From an uncultured Nitrosomonadales bacterium (GTDB lineage Bacteria > Pseudomonadota > Gammaproteobacteria > Burkholderiales > Gallionellaceae): 55,320 bases of DNA. The notes below the pieces were generated by a model. The model was not told the origin of the DNA, made no database searches, and saw only the letters and a list, made by a program, of their open reading frames with translations. Below, in pieces: positions 44,427 through 53,380 of the stretch (within the stretch, counting starts at the first letter, position 1; the number at the start of each line of letters is the position of its first letter). Location of the stretch: positions 1 to 55,320 of the forward strand of contig CAITJF010000160.1 of the NCBI GenBank assembly GCA_903892645.1. The letters are read 5' to 3'. Both the position numbers and the translations under genes were made by a program.

Positions 44427-45992
44427 ATGAAAAGTCTCCCGCTAATTATTGAAGACCGGCTTGATCGGGTGCTAACCAACCCGACATCGGCACCGGCGTG
44501 GCACCGATTGGCGGATACCTGGCTTGTCATACACGATCCAAATGCTCGCACTGAGGTGGTTGATCGGCTAACTTTGGAGATTCCAGATGACCCAATCCCC
44601 GATTTTCTGCGAGCAACATTTCTCTTTTCCCTGACTCGTGACACCCGGTTTCTCGTCAAGGCATCGCAAGCAGCAAAGCGCATCACCCCAAATGATCCTG
44701 ATCGGCTGGGAGCGTTTCTCATTTATTCATTTGCCGGACTGCTCGCACTGAGTGACAGCCGGGAAAACTACCTGAATCTGCTTCGAATGGCAGCTTTTCC
44801 GGACATCGTTGCTCGTATCGCCCAGCAATTAATGAGCGACTTTCCACCCGTGCTAACAGCACGGCCTGTAGGAGCCATCCGCCGGGTGGCGCTCATCGCA
44901 CCGGAGTTGGTGAACCTCAACCATGCCCCGACCGCTTTGGCTTTGCATCACGCCCGTCTGCTTGCCGAAAAAGGACTGGCTGTTCAGGTATTTTGCGCGC
45001 AGGATTTGCGCGTGGCTGACATGCAGTTTTTTCTCGGTGGCGGAGAACGATCCATACTCGCCCCGCCGGATCAAGGGTCTTGGTCAAGCATTCTTCCAGC
45101 TTCGGTGGCTGTCCACGCATCCAATAGTAATTTTTCTCTAAGGCTGCGCTGGAAAAGCATGCTGGCTCAGATTGGCACATTTGATCCAGACCTTGTGTTT
45201 CTGGTCGGGTTTTCGTCGCCACTGACGACCCCTTTGTTTAAGGTTCGGCCTGTTCTGGGTCTATCCATCAACACACTGCCCCCTGTTTCTCCCCTGGATC
45301 TGTGGCTCTGCGCGAATGAACATAAGGCAGGTACTCAAGACGATACTTGGTCGCCTTGGTTTCCGGTGGCGGAGGCTTGGCATTATCCCTACCGCATCAT
45401 GCTCAAACCCGCGTTAAAGGCGATCCCACGCGGGCAAATTGGGCTGCGCTCCGGCTCGGTTGCTTTGATCAGCGTGGGGGATCGGCTGGATCGGGAAATC
45501 CAGCCAGCTTGGGCATCGCGCATGCTGGAATTCATGGCGTGTCACCCCATGGTCGAGTGGGTAATCCTGGGCGGAAACGGACAAATCCCACCGGCCTTGG
45601 CCGGTGGGAACACGTCAAACATACACCTGATCCCGCACCAGCCGGATGTGCGAAGTTACTGCCAAAGCTGCGATATTTTCGTCAACCCGCCACGCATGGG
45701 TGGCGGCTTCAGCGTCGCTGAAGCCATGGCCGAAGGTCTTCCTGTTGTGGCCTACGCAGGTTCGGATGGCGGGGACAAGCTGGGTGGCTTGGCGGTTGCC
45801 AATGATGCGGACTATTTTGCCCTGCTCTCGGAGTGGGTAGCGTCCGCTTCTGCCCGACAGCAGGCCGGCGCAGCCTTGCGCCAGCGCTTCGACCAGACGC
45901 TGGATCTTCATCAGGCAGGCACACCACTGGTCGAAGCGTGCGAGCAAGCCGCCATTCGCTTCAACAAAAGGATCAGACAAGCGACTTCTTGA
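44427..45992 (+). CDS. Glycosyltransferase with GT4-type C-terminal domain
   Basis: About 521 residues from the ATG at 44427 (548 if the TTG at 44346 is used). The N-terminal 150 residues form a helical region of unknown family (e.g. IIEDRLDRVLTNPTSAPAWHRLADTW). The middle and end look like a GT-B glycosyltransferase: VALIAPELVNLNHAPTALALHHARLLAEKGL, EWVILGGNGQIPP and the donor-site motif NPPRMGGGFSVAEAMAEGLPVVAYAGSDGG, an EX7E-type GT4 signature. The last 20 bases overlap the convergent NeuD-like gene tail to tail. The substrate is unknown; the adjoining genes suggest a modified surface sugar. Confidence 0.78.
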   Translation: MKSLPLIIEDRLDRVLTNPTSAPAWHRLADTWLVIHDPNARTEVVDRLTLEIPDDPIPDFLRATFLFSLTRDTRFLVKASQAAKRITPNDPDRLGAFLIYSFAGLLALSDSRENYLNLLRMAAFPDIVARIAQQLMSDFPPVLTARPVGAIRRVALIAPELVNLNHAPTALALHHARLLAEKGLAVQVFCAQDLRVADMQFFLGGGERSILAPPDQGSWSSILPASVAVHASNSNFSLRLRWKSMLAQIGTFDPDLVFLVGFSSPLTTPLFKVRPVLGLSINTLPPVSPLDLWLCANEHKAGTQDDTWSPWFPVAEAWHYPYRIMLKPALKAIPRGQIGLRSGSVALISVGDRLDREIQPAWASRMLEFMACHPMVEWVILGGNGQIPPALAGGNTSNIHLIPHQPDVRSYCQSCDIFVNPPRMGGGFSVAEAMAEGLPVVAYAGSDGGDKLGGLAVANDADYFALLSEWVASASARQQAGAALRQRFDQTLDLHQAGTPLVEACEQAAIRFNKRIRQATS

Positions 45993-46644
45993 ATTTCGCA
46001 GGCACTCCGGCGACCAGCACATTGGCAGGAACATCTTCCAACACCACCGCTCCCGCACCGATGACGGCATTATCACCGACACGGAGCCGCTCAATAATCG
46101 TGGCGCCCAAACCAACCGTCACCCCTTCACCGATTTTTGACAAACTTCCCATATGACTCCCCGGCTGAACGCGGGAGAAGTCGCCGATACGGGTGTCGTG
46201 GCCGATAGTCACACCCCGGTTGATGAACACATGGGAACCGAGCTGCACCCCGGGAGCGATGACACTGTTCGCGCCCACGAATACCCCCTGAGACAAGCTG
46301 GCCAAGGGCGAAACGTATGCGGTCGGGTGAACCAGCATACAAAAATCCAGCTTGAAACGGTCATACAGCAAATGCGCCAATTCCCGTCGTGTGGGGGTAG
46401 TCGGGCCCAGAATATACACTTCGCCTTCATGGGGCTCGAAGTCACTTATTTTCTCGGTCACAGGGGGTTCGCATAGACGGCTCAATGCGGTGAGGCGATC
46501 CGCCAGGGAAACACCCCGATCCCCTACCTGTTCGGGATGGTGGATTACAACCTTGGCCAGGATCAATCCGTTCGCAATCGCACAATCAAATATGTCCGAT
46601 AGCATGTTGCTTACACCGAATATCACCAGCTTGTTCCGGTTCAT
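45973..46644 (-). CDS. NeuD-like left-handed beta-helix acyltransferase
   Basis: About 223 residues. The N-terminal Rossmann-like part (NKLVIFGVSNMLSDIFDCA) is followed by hexapeptide repeats: NSVIAPGVQLGSHVFINRGVTIGHDTRIGDF, then GEGVTVGLGATIIERLRVGDNAVIGAGAVV, and a closing VAGVPAK. This is the sialic-acid O-acyltransferase NeuD / PglD layout, acetylating amino sugars or sialic-like sugars with acetyl-CoA. The ATG at 46644 has GGAGGAAG upstream and lies just after the BKACE gene stop (2 bases), so the two are coupled. It acts on an unknown sugar. Confidence 0.82.
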   Translation of the reverse strand: MNRNKLVIFGVSNMLSDIFDCAIANGLILAKVVIHHPEQVGDRGVSLADRLTALSRLCEPPVTEKISDFEPHEGEVYILGPTTPTRRELAHLLYDRFKLDFCMLVHPTAYVSPLASLSQGVFVGANSVIAPGVQLGSHVFINRGVTIGHDTRIGDFSRVQPGSHMGSLSKIGEGVTVGLGATIIERLRVGDNAVIGAGAVVLEDVPANVLVAGVPAKFKKSLV

Positions 46645-46646
46645 GG

Positions 46647-47522
46647 TCAACTTCCTCCCAAGCCAAGCCGGCTGCGAACCTCTGCGGGGGAAGCAATTGC
46701 CCGGCCATAGACCGATGCCAGATTCACCATGCGTTGAACCAGGTCAACATTACTGGCAAGACGGGTGCGTGCGCCATCCAGCCAGAGGTTGTCCTCAAGC
46801 CCGATGCGAACACCATCCCCAAGAATCAAACCCAATCCGTTAGCCTGGAGCTGGAAGCGCCCGATACCCCCTACAGACCAAATGGACTGCGCAGGCAAGT
46901 CAGTCACGAGTGCGGCCAAATGATGAGGCCTGACTTGGGCAGACGCAATATTCCCCAGGATGATATTGAAATAGTAAGGCGGCTCCAGCAGCCCCTTGTC
47001 AATCAGGGTGTGTGCGACATTGACCATCCCCAGATCAAATATCTCCATCTCCGGCTTGATGCCGCGCTCTTTCATGATTTCCGCAAGGCGAACAATCGTT
47101 GTGGGTTCATTAAGGCTGGCTTCCGCGAAAAAGTTTACGGAACCGAGCGTCAGGCTGGCCATATCCGGCTTGGCCGCACCCTCAAGAAATAATGAGGAGG
47201 CGCGCCGCTCCACTTCTTTGACCCGGCGGCCACTGGTTGATGTGACGATGACCACATCGGGGCACTGTGCCCGAATGCCGGTCAGGATTGTGCGAAAAAC
47301 ACCCGCATCGTCGGTGGCCGTTCCATCCGGATTTCGGGCATGGATGTGGACCATTGAGACACCCAACTTCACGCATCGAAGAACATCTGAAATGATCTCT
47401 TCCGGCGTAATGGGTACAAGGGGAGTTTGGCTACGGGTGGGAACTATGCCTGTAGGCGCCAAATTGAGTATCAAAGACCCGGTATGGCTGCCAGACAATT
47501 CCGATTGCCTATCCTGTCTCAT
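46647..47522 (-). CDS. BKACE family protein (DUF849; beta-keto acid cleavage enzyme)
   Basis: About 291 residues. The TIM-barrel signature of 3-keto-5-aminohexanoate cleavage enzymes is present: LILNLAPTGIVPTRSQTPLVPITPEEII, then GVSMVHIHARNPDGT (zinc-binding His-x-His), then VIVTSTSGR, and GNIASAQVRPHHLAALV later on. BKACE enzymes condense or split a beta-keto acid with acetyl-CoA using zinc. The usual family role is lysine fermentation or carnitine degradation; next to sugar-modifying genes its substrate may be different. ATG at 47522 with AGGGA upstream. Followed directly by the NeuD-like gene. Confidence 0.85.
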   Translation of the reverse strand: MRQDRQSELSGSHTGSLILNLAPTGIVPTRSQTPLVPITPEEIISDVLRCVKLGVSMVHIHARNPDGTATDDAGVFRTILTGIRAQCPDVVIVTSTSGRRVKEVERRASSLFLEGAAKPDMASLTLGSVNFFAEASLNEPTTIVRLAEIMKERGIKPEMEIFDLGMVNVAHTLIDKGLLEPPYYFNIILGNIASAQVRPHHLAALVTDLPAQSIWSVGGIGRFQLQANGLGLILGDGVRIGLEDNLWLDGARTRLASNVDLVQRMVNLASVYGRAIASPAEVRSRLGLGGS

Positions 47523-47687
47523 CAATTATCCCTAATCAGTAGCATCCGGAAATTTAAGTGCTCGCGCACTATAGCCCATTGAATGGCTGTCCAGTTACCA
47601 ACTTCATTTCGCCTCTTCGCGCTGCTGCAACATGCGAGCTTGAGAAATTGATATTTCCGCAACCGGGTGATGAATTCTATTTCTTAG

Positions 47688-48284
47688 TCAGTTGCCAATG
47701 CGGGGCAATAACATCTCGATTATCCGGTCAACACAGGCGGTGACTTCCATCGTACTTGTATCCAGTGTAAGCGCAGCAGTAACGGGGGCTTCGTACGGGG
47801 CAGACACACCCGTGAACGCTGCAATCTCGCCAGCCTTGGCTCGTTTATACATCCCCTTGGTATCGCGTCCTTCGCAGACTGATAGCGGAGTACAAACATG
47901 AATTTCAATAAATCTATCTTCGCCAATAATCTGGCGCGCCATTTCCCTATCCTCCCGGTAAGGCGAAATAAAGGCGGCTATTACAATCAGCCCTGCATCG
48001 TTTATTAATTTTGCAACTTCGGCGATACGACGAATATTTTCGGTACGGTTTTCAGGAGAAAAACCAAGGTCCCGATTCAAGCCATGACGGACATTATCAC
48101 CATCAAGAACATAACAGGCTCGCCCAAGATCAACCAACCGGTGTTCCAGAGCAAAGGCCAGAGTGGACTTACCCGCGCCGCTCAACCCGGTGAACCAGAT
48201 GGTAACAGGCTGTTGCCGGAGCAGGAGCGCGCGGTCAGTAGCTGTTACATGGCCTGTGTGCCGGACAATATGGCGATTTTTCAT
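47688..48284 (-). CDS. cysC: Adenylylsulfate kinase
   Basis: APS kinase of 198 residues that phosphorylates adenosine 5'-phosphosulfate to PAPS, the sulfate donor for sulfotransferases and for assimilation. Motifs are Walker A GLSGAGKSTLAFALEHRL, LDGDNVRHGLNRDLGFSPENRTENIRRIAEVAKL, and IAAFISPYREDREMAR. It stands alone (no cysND/cysH nearby), so PAPS could serve sulfation of a surface glycan made by the adjacent genes; that is inference. The 165-base gap to the BKACE gene holds nothing that I can name. Confidence 0.93.
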   Translation of the reverse strand: MKNRHIVRHTGHVTATDRALLLRQQPVTIWFTGLSGAGKSTLAFALEHRLVDLGRACYVLDGDNVRHGLNRDLGFSPENRTENIRRIAEVAKLINDAGLIVIAAFISPYREDREMARQIIGEDRFIEIHVCTPLSVCEGRDTKGMYKRAKAGEIAAFTGVSAPYEAPVTAALTLDTSTMEVTACVDRIIEMLLPRIGN

Positions 48285-48390
48285 GACATGGAATCTGAAA
48301 TTTTCACAACGTTAGGAAGAAGGCAGGGCAATTATCGCATCAAAAGCAAGCGAAGCGATGAGGTGATGAAAGAGTGATGGGCGGACGAAA

Positions 48391-48415
48391 AACGAGCCGC
48401 CCAAGGCGGCTCGTT
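48391..48415 (-). terminator. Intrinsic terminator downstream of the TPS/FecR operon
   Basis: Stem AACGAGCCGCC-TTG-GGCGGCTCGTT followed by T3 on the minus strand (T5 counting the last two stem bases). It lies about 265 bases beyond the FecR gene stop and 107 bases before the cysC start. On the plus strand it is followed by ATTAT only, so it best terminates leftward transcription. Confidence 0.7.
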
Positions 48416-48504
48416 ATTATCGGCTATTTTGAAATGGCCAATCTAGGAAGTAAATTAACCCAAAAATCATTAACGTTGTGACCCCAAAATAATCCATTAA
48501 CCCC

Positions 48505-48629
48505 GTCATTCCCGCGCAGGCGGGAATCCAGATGATTAAAAAAATTCCCCGCAAAGCGGACAGCATCGCGGTTTTGTCTGCTTCGCGGGATGCTTGTCCT
48601 TACTGGATTCCCGCCTGCGCGGGAATGAC
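48505..48629. repeat. Nested palindromic element with dRS3-like ends
   Basis: A 125-base unit. The ends are perfect 27-base inverted copies (48505-48531 and 48603-48629) of GTCATTCCCGCGCAGG...CCAG, which itself contains the ATTCCCGC...GCGGGAAT palindrome. Inside is a second, imperfect inverted pair: GGACAGCATCGCG (48558-48570) and CGCGGGATGCTTGTCC (48584-48599). The whole can fold into one long hairpin. The 27-base end also occurs alone at 55292-55318. It resembles Neisseria dRS3 or Correia-like elements (small, non-autonomous, hairpin-forming). Confidence 0.8.
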
Positions 48630-48679
48630 GCAGTTGGGTTAATTTCAACTTATGACCCCCCCCGTTCATACCGAGAGCC

Positions 48680-49390
48680 TTAGTGAATCTCGCACTCCTT
48701 GTGCCCGGATCGGTCGAGTACCGTGTCGCCGCCAATCTTGTCCAGGAACGACGATGGTACGAAGAAATCAATATCACGAGGAACTTCAGGCAGCCTGACT
48801 GGCGGAACATCCCTGCCTGTGAAACAGCCATGCCCCGTAGCGCAATCGAGATCACCGAGTCTATTGAAGTGATGGATCGTGCCATCATAGGTATTCGTAT
48901 AGGTTCCGTCCCCAAGATTCACACAATCACCCTGGCAGACAAGCACCCCGAAATCAGTGCCGCGAATACCGATGGTTGCCGTCGTAGTCTTCAAAGCATA
49001 GGCATCGCGGTTGCCACGCTTGCCAACCAGCCCGCTCACGAAGCGCGCGCCGCCTTTCATCAGGCTGGCCAGAAAACTATCCTCCTTCGGTTTATTCTCG
49101 TCATAACCGTAAGCATCAACCTTGAAAACCGTATTCGGGCGCAGCACGACTTCCCCGCCATCGGTAAATTTGAGGCGGACGAAGGTATCCTTTTCCGTGG
49201 AAAGCGTATCTCCGCTTTCCACAATGGATTTTACGGAAAGCAGGCGGGAAGATCCGTCCGGTTTCATTGCGGCCAGCGTCCCGCTCATGTGCGTAATCGT
49301 TGCTGCCGGCGTTGCCCATGCATTGCCAGCCAACAGCAATGTACAAAGAAGGAAGCTGAAGATGCGGCTATCTGCACACAGGTTTTTCAT
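48680..49390 (-). CDS. FecR-domain exported protein in TPS operon
   Basis: About 236 residues with a signal peptide (FLLCTLLLAGNAWA, cut before TPAATI). The FecR-type beta domain follows: SIVESGDTLSTEKDTFVRLKFTDGGEVVLRPNTVFKVDAY, then ALKTTTATIGIRGTDFGVLVCQGDCV. Several Cys (VCQGDC, DCATGHGC) look like disulfide pairs. Unlike classical FecR it has no inner-membrane helix beyond the signal, so it is probably periplasmic. ATG at 49390 (or 49405, MRIRK, with GGGGA upstream) overlaps the end of tpsA, so it is coupled. Role unknown; possibly assists or senses the exoprotein. Confidence 0.82.
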   Translation of the reverse strand: MKNLCADSRIFSFLLCTLLLAGNAWATPAATITHMSGTLAAMKPDGSSRLLSVKSIVESGDTLSTEKDTFVRLKFTDGGEVVLRPNTVFKVDAYGYDENKPKEDSFLASLMKGGARFVSGLVGKRGNRDAYALKTTTATIGIRGTDFGVLVCQGDCVNLGDGTYTNTYDGTIHHFNRLGDLDCATGHGCFTGRDVPPVRLPEVPRDIDFFVPSSFLDKIGGDTVLDRSGHKECEIH

Positions 49391-52300
49391 TTTTCTTATC
49401 CTCATTGCTATCCCCGAAGCGGATGGGTTCAATAAAAGCACCGAAGGTATTGGCGTTATTGAGCGTATCGGCGCCGAGATCCACTGCATATATTACCGGA
49501 TCAGGTAACGCTGACATTCTGGTCATGATGAAAGCGGAATCCCAAGTAGAAGTATTCGGGTTGGGAGTAGGGTCCGGAGACAGCACTCCACCGCTGGTGT
49601 AGGTGATGTTGATGGCACTGGTTGGATCGGGAGATAAACCGGTACCCGGCACCGTCCAATTATTGTAGGTCGCACCGCCATTCCCACCATCGAACGTGAG
49701 GCCGGTACCGCCACGGATGGTCATATTGATCGGCCCGGTATTAACGATGCCCGCAAACGCCATAGCACCGAGGCCATTACCATTGTTGGCGCCAGAGCCG
49801 CCAGTGATATACACGTTGCCGCCGACATCAACATTCATCGTCCCGGATTGGGTTATCCCGGATTCGATCAGTGCAACCGCCTGGGCAATGGCACCGGAAT
49901 CGCTGGCGTACGCGCTGCCACCGTAAAGATTCATGTTGCCTGCTATATCAAGCGTAATGTTGCCGCCTGCTGTAATCAAGGCATTGGCAGTTGCGGTCGC
50001 CTTATTGTTTGCTCCGCTTCCGCTAGCTCTGGCATTACTCCCACGCATAGTGAGGAAACCTATGCCGGGTGCCCCAGTGATGATGCTGCCACCTACCTTG
50101 ATGCCCGCATCAGCATTTTCTGTCGCAATGTTCGTGCCGCTACCCCCAGCTATTGCATGTGCACTACCAGCCAAGATCGATATTCCACCTCCGCCGATCG
50201 TGAGCGAAGAGATATCGCCCGCTACGCGGAGAAAGGCACTGCGGTCGGTAAAGGCCGAGTTTATTCCGCCTGCGCCGTTGACAATCGCAGTGCAGGAGGC
50301 ATTGCAACCGGATCCAGCTATGAACAACCCATTAGACCCCAGAGTCAACTCAGAAACCGCACCGACACTCACCAATGCCCGCGCCTCCGCAGTCGCGCTA
50401 CGATTGAACGCTGCGGAAGTACTAGAACCCCCTACTTGAGCATGGGCTGTCATACCGCGGATCGAGAGGCCATTCGCGCGCAGAATGAGCGAACCCGCAG
50501 TGATGGTTGCGTTGGCGTCAGCCTTGGAATCTGGCGTGGCAGGAGCGGTGATGCCGCTGCCGTAGGCATAGGCGTTGGCAGTGCCGGCCTGAATTTTCAC
50601 CAGGGAAGCAGAGCCGTTCGATCCGGTGCCAATATCCAGACTGCCGTCAACCGAGATTGTCGCGCTGACCGCAGTTGCTGCCTTGTTTGTACCGCTGCCT
50701 GACACATTGGCAGTGGCATTGCCGCCTAGCACCTGAATGTTTGTGGCGGTATTGATATTGAGGCTCGCGGCCTTGACTAGCGCGTTGGCAGTTGTATTCG
50801 CAATGTTGTGTCCGCTACCGCTGGCCGAAGCTTTCGTGCTCCACCGCCCACCCTCTACCATTATCCCCGAGGCGCCAGTGGTGGTAATATTCAGCGTCCC
50901 GGTTGCGGAAAACTCGGCATTGCCATTGACGGTCGCAGTCAGAGTGCCTGAGCCCGCAGCGAGAGCCCGATTATATGACCCTCCGCTGATGTTGCCACTG
51001 GCGGTGGAGATAGTGATGTCGCCGCCTGTGGCAGCGATGATCGCATTAGAAGTCACGGTCGCAGTATTCACACCGCCACCGACTGCATGCGCCGCAATTC
51101 TACTGCTACTGCTACCGTGACCACCCGCTATCCGCATTCCAGATGACAGCGTAATATTCATTGATCCAGCCTTAACCGTAGCTTTGGTGCTCGCATTCGC
51201 ACTGTTGGCTCCGCTCCCGCTTGCCAAAGCTTTCGTGTTATACCCACCCTGCACGAACAGCCCAGTGGCATTGTGGATGGTCAGTATTCCGGTTGTGGAG
51301 AGCTCGGCATCGGCATGGGTAGTCGCGGTATTAACATTGCTGCCGTGCGCATGAGCAGAAGCACTAAGGCCACCGTTCACTCCCAGCTGCCCGGCCAGCG
51401 TAATATCCATTGAGCCAGCCTTAACCAAAGCGTTGGCATTTGCAGAGGCGCTAGCGCCTCCGCTTGCTTGGGCAAGGGCCTTGCTGGGCGAATTATTGTA
51501 ATCACCACCTGCTACCGTTAAGCCGCCAGCAGAAACGATGGTCAGGCTGCCAGTTGCACTCAGCTCTGCATTGGTACTTGCTGTGGCGCTGTGACCATTA
51601 CCACTAGCATTAGCGAAAGCATGACCGCCCTGCACTGTCACACCGCCTGTAGTAGTGTGAATAACAAAGTTTTGATCTGTATGAAGAGTCGCATCGGCAA
51701 CACGATTATCAGGAAGACTCGAATCGATAGAAGCACTCGCGGAAGCAAAACCGCCCTGTACGGTGAGAGAACCAACGGTAATCGTGTTGTTGTGGCTGGC
51801 ATCACCGCCATGCGCATTTACCGTAACGGATGCATTCGTGTTACCCAACACTTGCAAACTTGCGCCAGTGACCGAGAGCTCGCCCAAGGTATCCACCACC
51901 ACCGCAGGGCCAAATGCTGCCGGCTGAATCACGACATCGCCCACGGCGGCCAGCGTGAGCAAATTATTACCCAAATAAATCGATTTGTTGATGCTGACAA
52001 TATTGCCTGCGGTCAGAGTAAGGTCATGGTTGAAGCGCCCTGCAGTTGAAGATAAACCGATCGGTGCGCTAATGGTTATATTGTTGCCTGCGGTTAATGT
52101 AAGTGAACCACCGGTCGAAATATCTCCATTAGAGATTGGGCTACTTACGTCGATATTATTGGTTGCTGCCAGAGCCACATTACCCCAACCAAAGAGACTC
52201 GCGGGGGCAATGGCAAATGAAGCAGATGCAGAGCCACTTGCTGCCGAGATACTACCGCCAGCCATAACATGCGACCCCCCGGCCACAATGTTGATATTTA

Positions 52301-53351
52301 ACGGGTCCAGCAGCAACGAACCATTGTGATAACCGGCCTTCTGTGCACGCCCGGTGTAAGTGCCTCTGAGCGAAAATCCGGCCTTGCCGGAAAGCTCCAA
52401 AAACCCGCCATTGCCGCCATCCGCGCCACCATCCACATGCACTTCACTGCCTTGTCGCACGTTGAGTTTGCCGTCGGCAACAATGCGGATTTCGCCGCCA
52501 TCTTTCACGCCGCCCGCCATGCCGGAAGCGGTGGTGACGCTGCCGGGTTCGAGGGCGATGTCCTTGCTGGCCTTGAGGGTGATCTTGCCGGTTGCGCCGA
52601 CCACTGCGGTGTTGGCATCCACCAGCCCTTGCTGATCAATCAGCGCGGCGTAAATGCCGACCTTGCCACTGCGCGCGATCAGTGAGCCGATGTTGACCGC
52701 TTGCGTGTCCGGTGCGCCCACTGTGACTTGCACATTCGGGTTGGTGGTGTCCATCAGGTTTACGCTGTGCCCTGCCGCCAGCAGGATTTCGCCCTGCGGG
52801 CTGGTGATGACACCGCTGTTGGTGATGTCCGGCGCGATCAGGTAAACGCTGCCGCCAGTGGGCGTGGTGATGCTGCCCTGATTGTTGATGCTGCCGGCGC
52901 CGACGCCATCGGTGAAATTCAAGTGCCCGGCAAGGAAATCGCCATCGCTCAGCTTGAGTGTGGAAGCCACCAACCCGCCCACGTCTATGACCGCGCCCTG
53001 TCCGAACAGGATGCCGTTGGGGTTGATCAGGTACACGCGCCCATTGGACAGCAGGCTGCCGAGGAGTTGCGAAGGATCCTGCCCGACCACGCGGTTGAGC
53101 ACCGCGCTCTGCGCGCTCTGCTGGACGAAGCGCGTGGTCTCGCCGCTGTTTATGGAGAACTGCTGCCAATTGATGATGGCGTTGGGGGAGTTGGTGACGG
53201 TGAGCGTATTGCCCTGTATGGCAAAGCCAACCTGACCATTCACCACTGTCGCGCCTATGGGATTGGCAAAGACTGGCGTGACGGTAAAGCAGGAGATGAC
53301 GGCAGCGTAAACCAGCTTGCGCCTGAACATCATTTTTTTATTGGCTTTCAT
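49368..53351 (-). CDS. Two-partner secretion exoprotein (TpsA, filamentous-haemagglutinin type)
   Basis: A 1327-residue secreted protein. The signal peptide ends VFA-NP (residues 1-29). The TPS domain (about 30-300) has NAIINWQQFSINSGETTRFVQ and the key NPNGILFGQGAVIDVGG motif (NPNGI at 110-114) that is recognised by TpsB. The rest is a beta-helix. About 14 imperfect repeats of about 45-50 residues, rich in Ala, Ser, Gly, Asn and Thr, run from roughly 500 to 1225 (pattern A-x-GSG-x-N-x-A...KAGSMNIT...GG). A CNASC motif lies near 1040 and a Cys is next to the C-terminus. It ends in a non-repeat tail (about 1225-1327). Probably an adhesin or biofilm protein; the target is unknown. The tpsB gene precedes it by 29 bases. 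Confidence 0.92.
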   Translation of the reverse strand: MKANKKMMFRRKLVYAAVISCFTVTPVFANPIGATVVNGQVGFAIQGNTLTVTNSPNAIINWQQFSINSGETTRFVQQSAQSAVLNRVVGQDPSQLLGSLLSNGRVYLINPNGILFGQGAVIDVGGLVASTLKLSDGDFLAGHLNFTDGVGAGSINNQGSITTPTGGSVYLIAPDITNSGVITSPQGEILLAAGHSVNLMDTTNPNVQVTVGAPDTQAVNIGSLIARSGKVGIYAALIDQQGLVDANTAVVGATGKITLKASKDIALEPGSVTTASGMAGGVKDGGEIRIVADGKLNVRQGSEVHVDGGADGGNGGFLELSGKAGFSLRGTYTGRAQKAGYHNGSLLLDPLNINIVAGGSHVMAGGSISAASGSASASFAIAPASLFGWGNVALAATNNIDVSSPISNGDISTGGSLTLTAGNNITISAPIGLSSTAGRFNHDLTLTAGNIVSINKSIYLGNNLLTLAAVGDVVIQPAAFGPAVVVDTLGELSVTGASLQVLGNTNASVTVNAHGGDASHNNTITVGSLTVQGGFASASASIDSSLPDNRVADATLHTDQNFVIHTTTGGVTVQGGHAFANASGNGHSATASTNAELSATGSLTIVSAGGLTVAGGDYNNSPSKALAQASGGASASANANALVKAGSMDITLAGQLGVNGGLSASAHAHGSNVNTATTHADAELSTTGILTIHNATGLFVQGGYNTKALASGSGANSANASTKATVKAGSMNITLSSGMRIAGGHGSSSSRIAAHAVGGGVNTATVTSNAIIAATGGDITISTASGNISGGSYNRALAAGSGTLTATVNGNAEFSATGTLNITTTGASGIMVEGGRWSTKASASGSGHNIANTTANALVKAASLNINTATNIQVLGGNATANVSGSGTNKAATAVSATISVDGSLDIGTGSNGSASLVKIQAGTANAYAYGSGITAPATPDSKADANATITAGSLILRANGLSIRGMTAHAQVGGSSTSAAFNRSATAEARALVSVGAVSELTLGSNGLFIAGSGCNASCTAIVNGAGGINSAFTDRSAFLRVAGDISSLTIGGGGISILAGSAHAIAGGSGTNIATENADAGIKVGGSIITGAPGIGFLTMRGSNARASGSGANNKATATANALITAGGNITLDIAGNMNLYGGSAYASDSGAIAQAVALIESGITQSGTMNVDVGGNVYITGGSGANNGNGLGAMAFAGIVNTGPINMTIRGGTGLTFDGGNGGATYNNWTVPGTGLSPDPTSAINITYTSGGVLSPDPTPNPNTSTWDSAFIMTRMSALPDPVIYAVDLGADTLNNANTFGAFIEPIRFGDSNEDKKNEKPVCR

Positions 53352-53380
53352 CTTGCCCCCTTGGCGTTTTTCGCCGAGTC

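Noticed and set aside
46647-47522. Lysine fermentation operon on the basis of the BKACE gene
   Set aside because: No kamA, kdd or other lysine fermentation genes are present; neighbours are sugar-related.
48505-48629. Possible CRISPR repeats
   Set aside because: Only two repeat copies, inverted rather than direct, and no spacers or cas genes.
49848-50702. 284-codon plus-strand frame (and others at 50737 and 52701) inside tpsA
   Set aside because: Antisense to the repetitive tpsA gene; low-complexity shadow.
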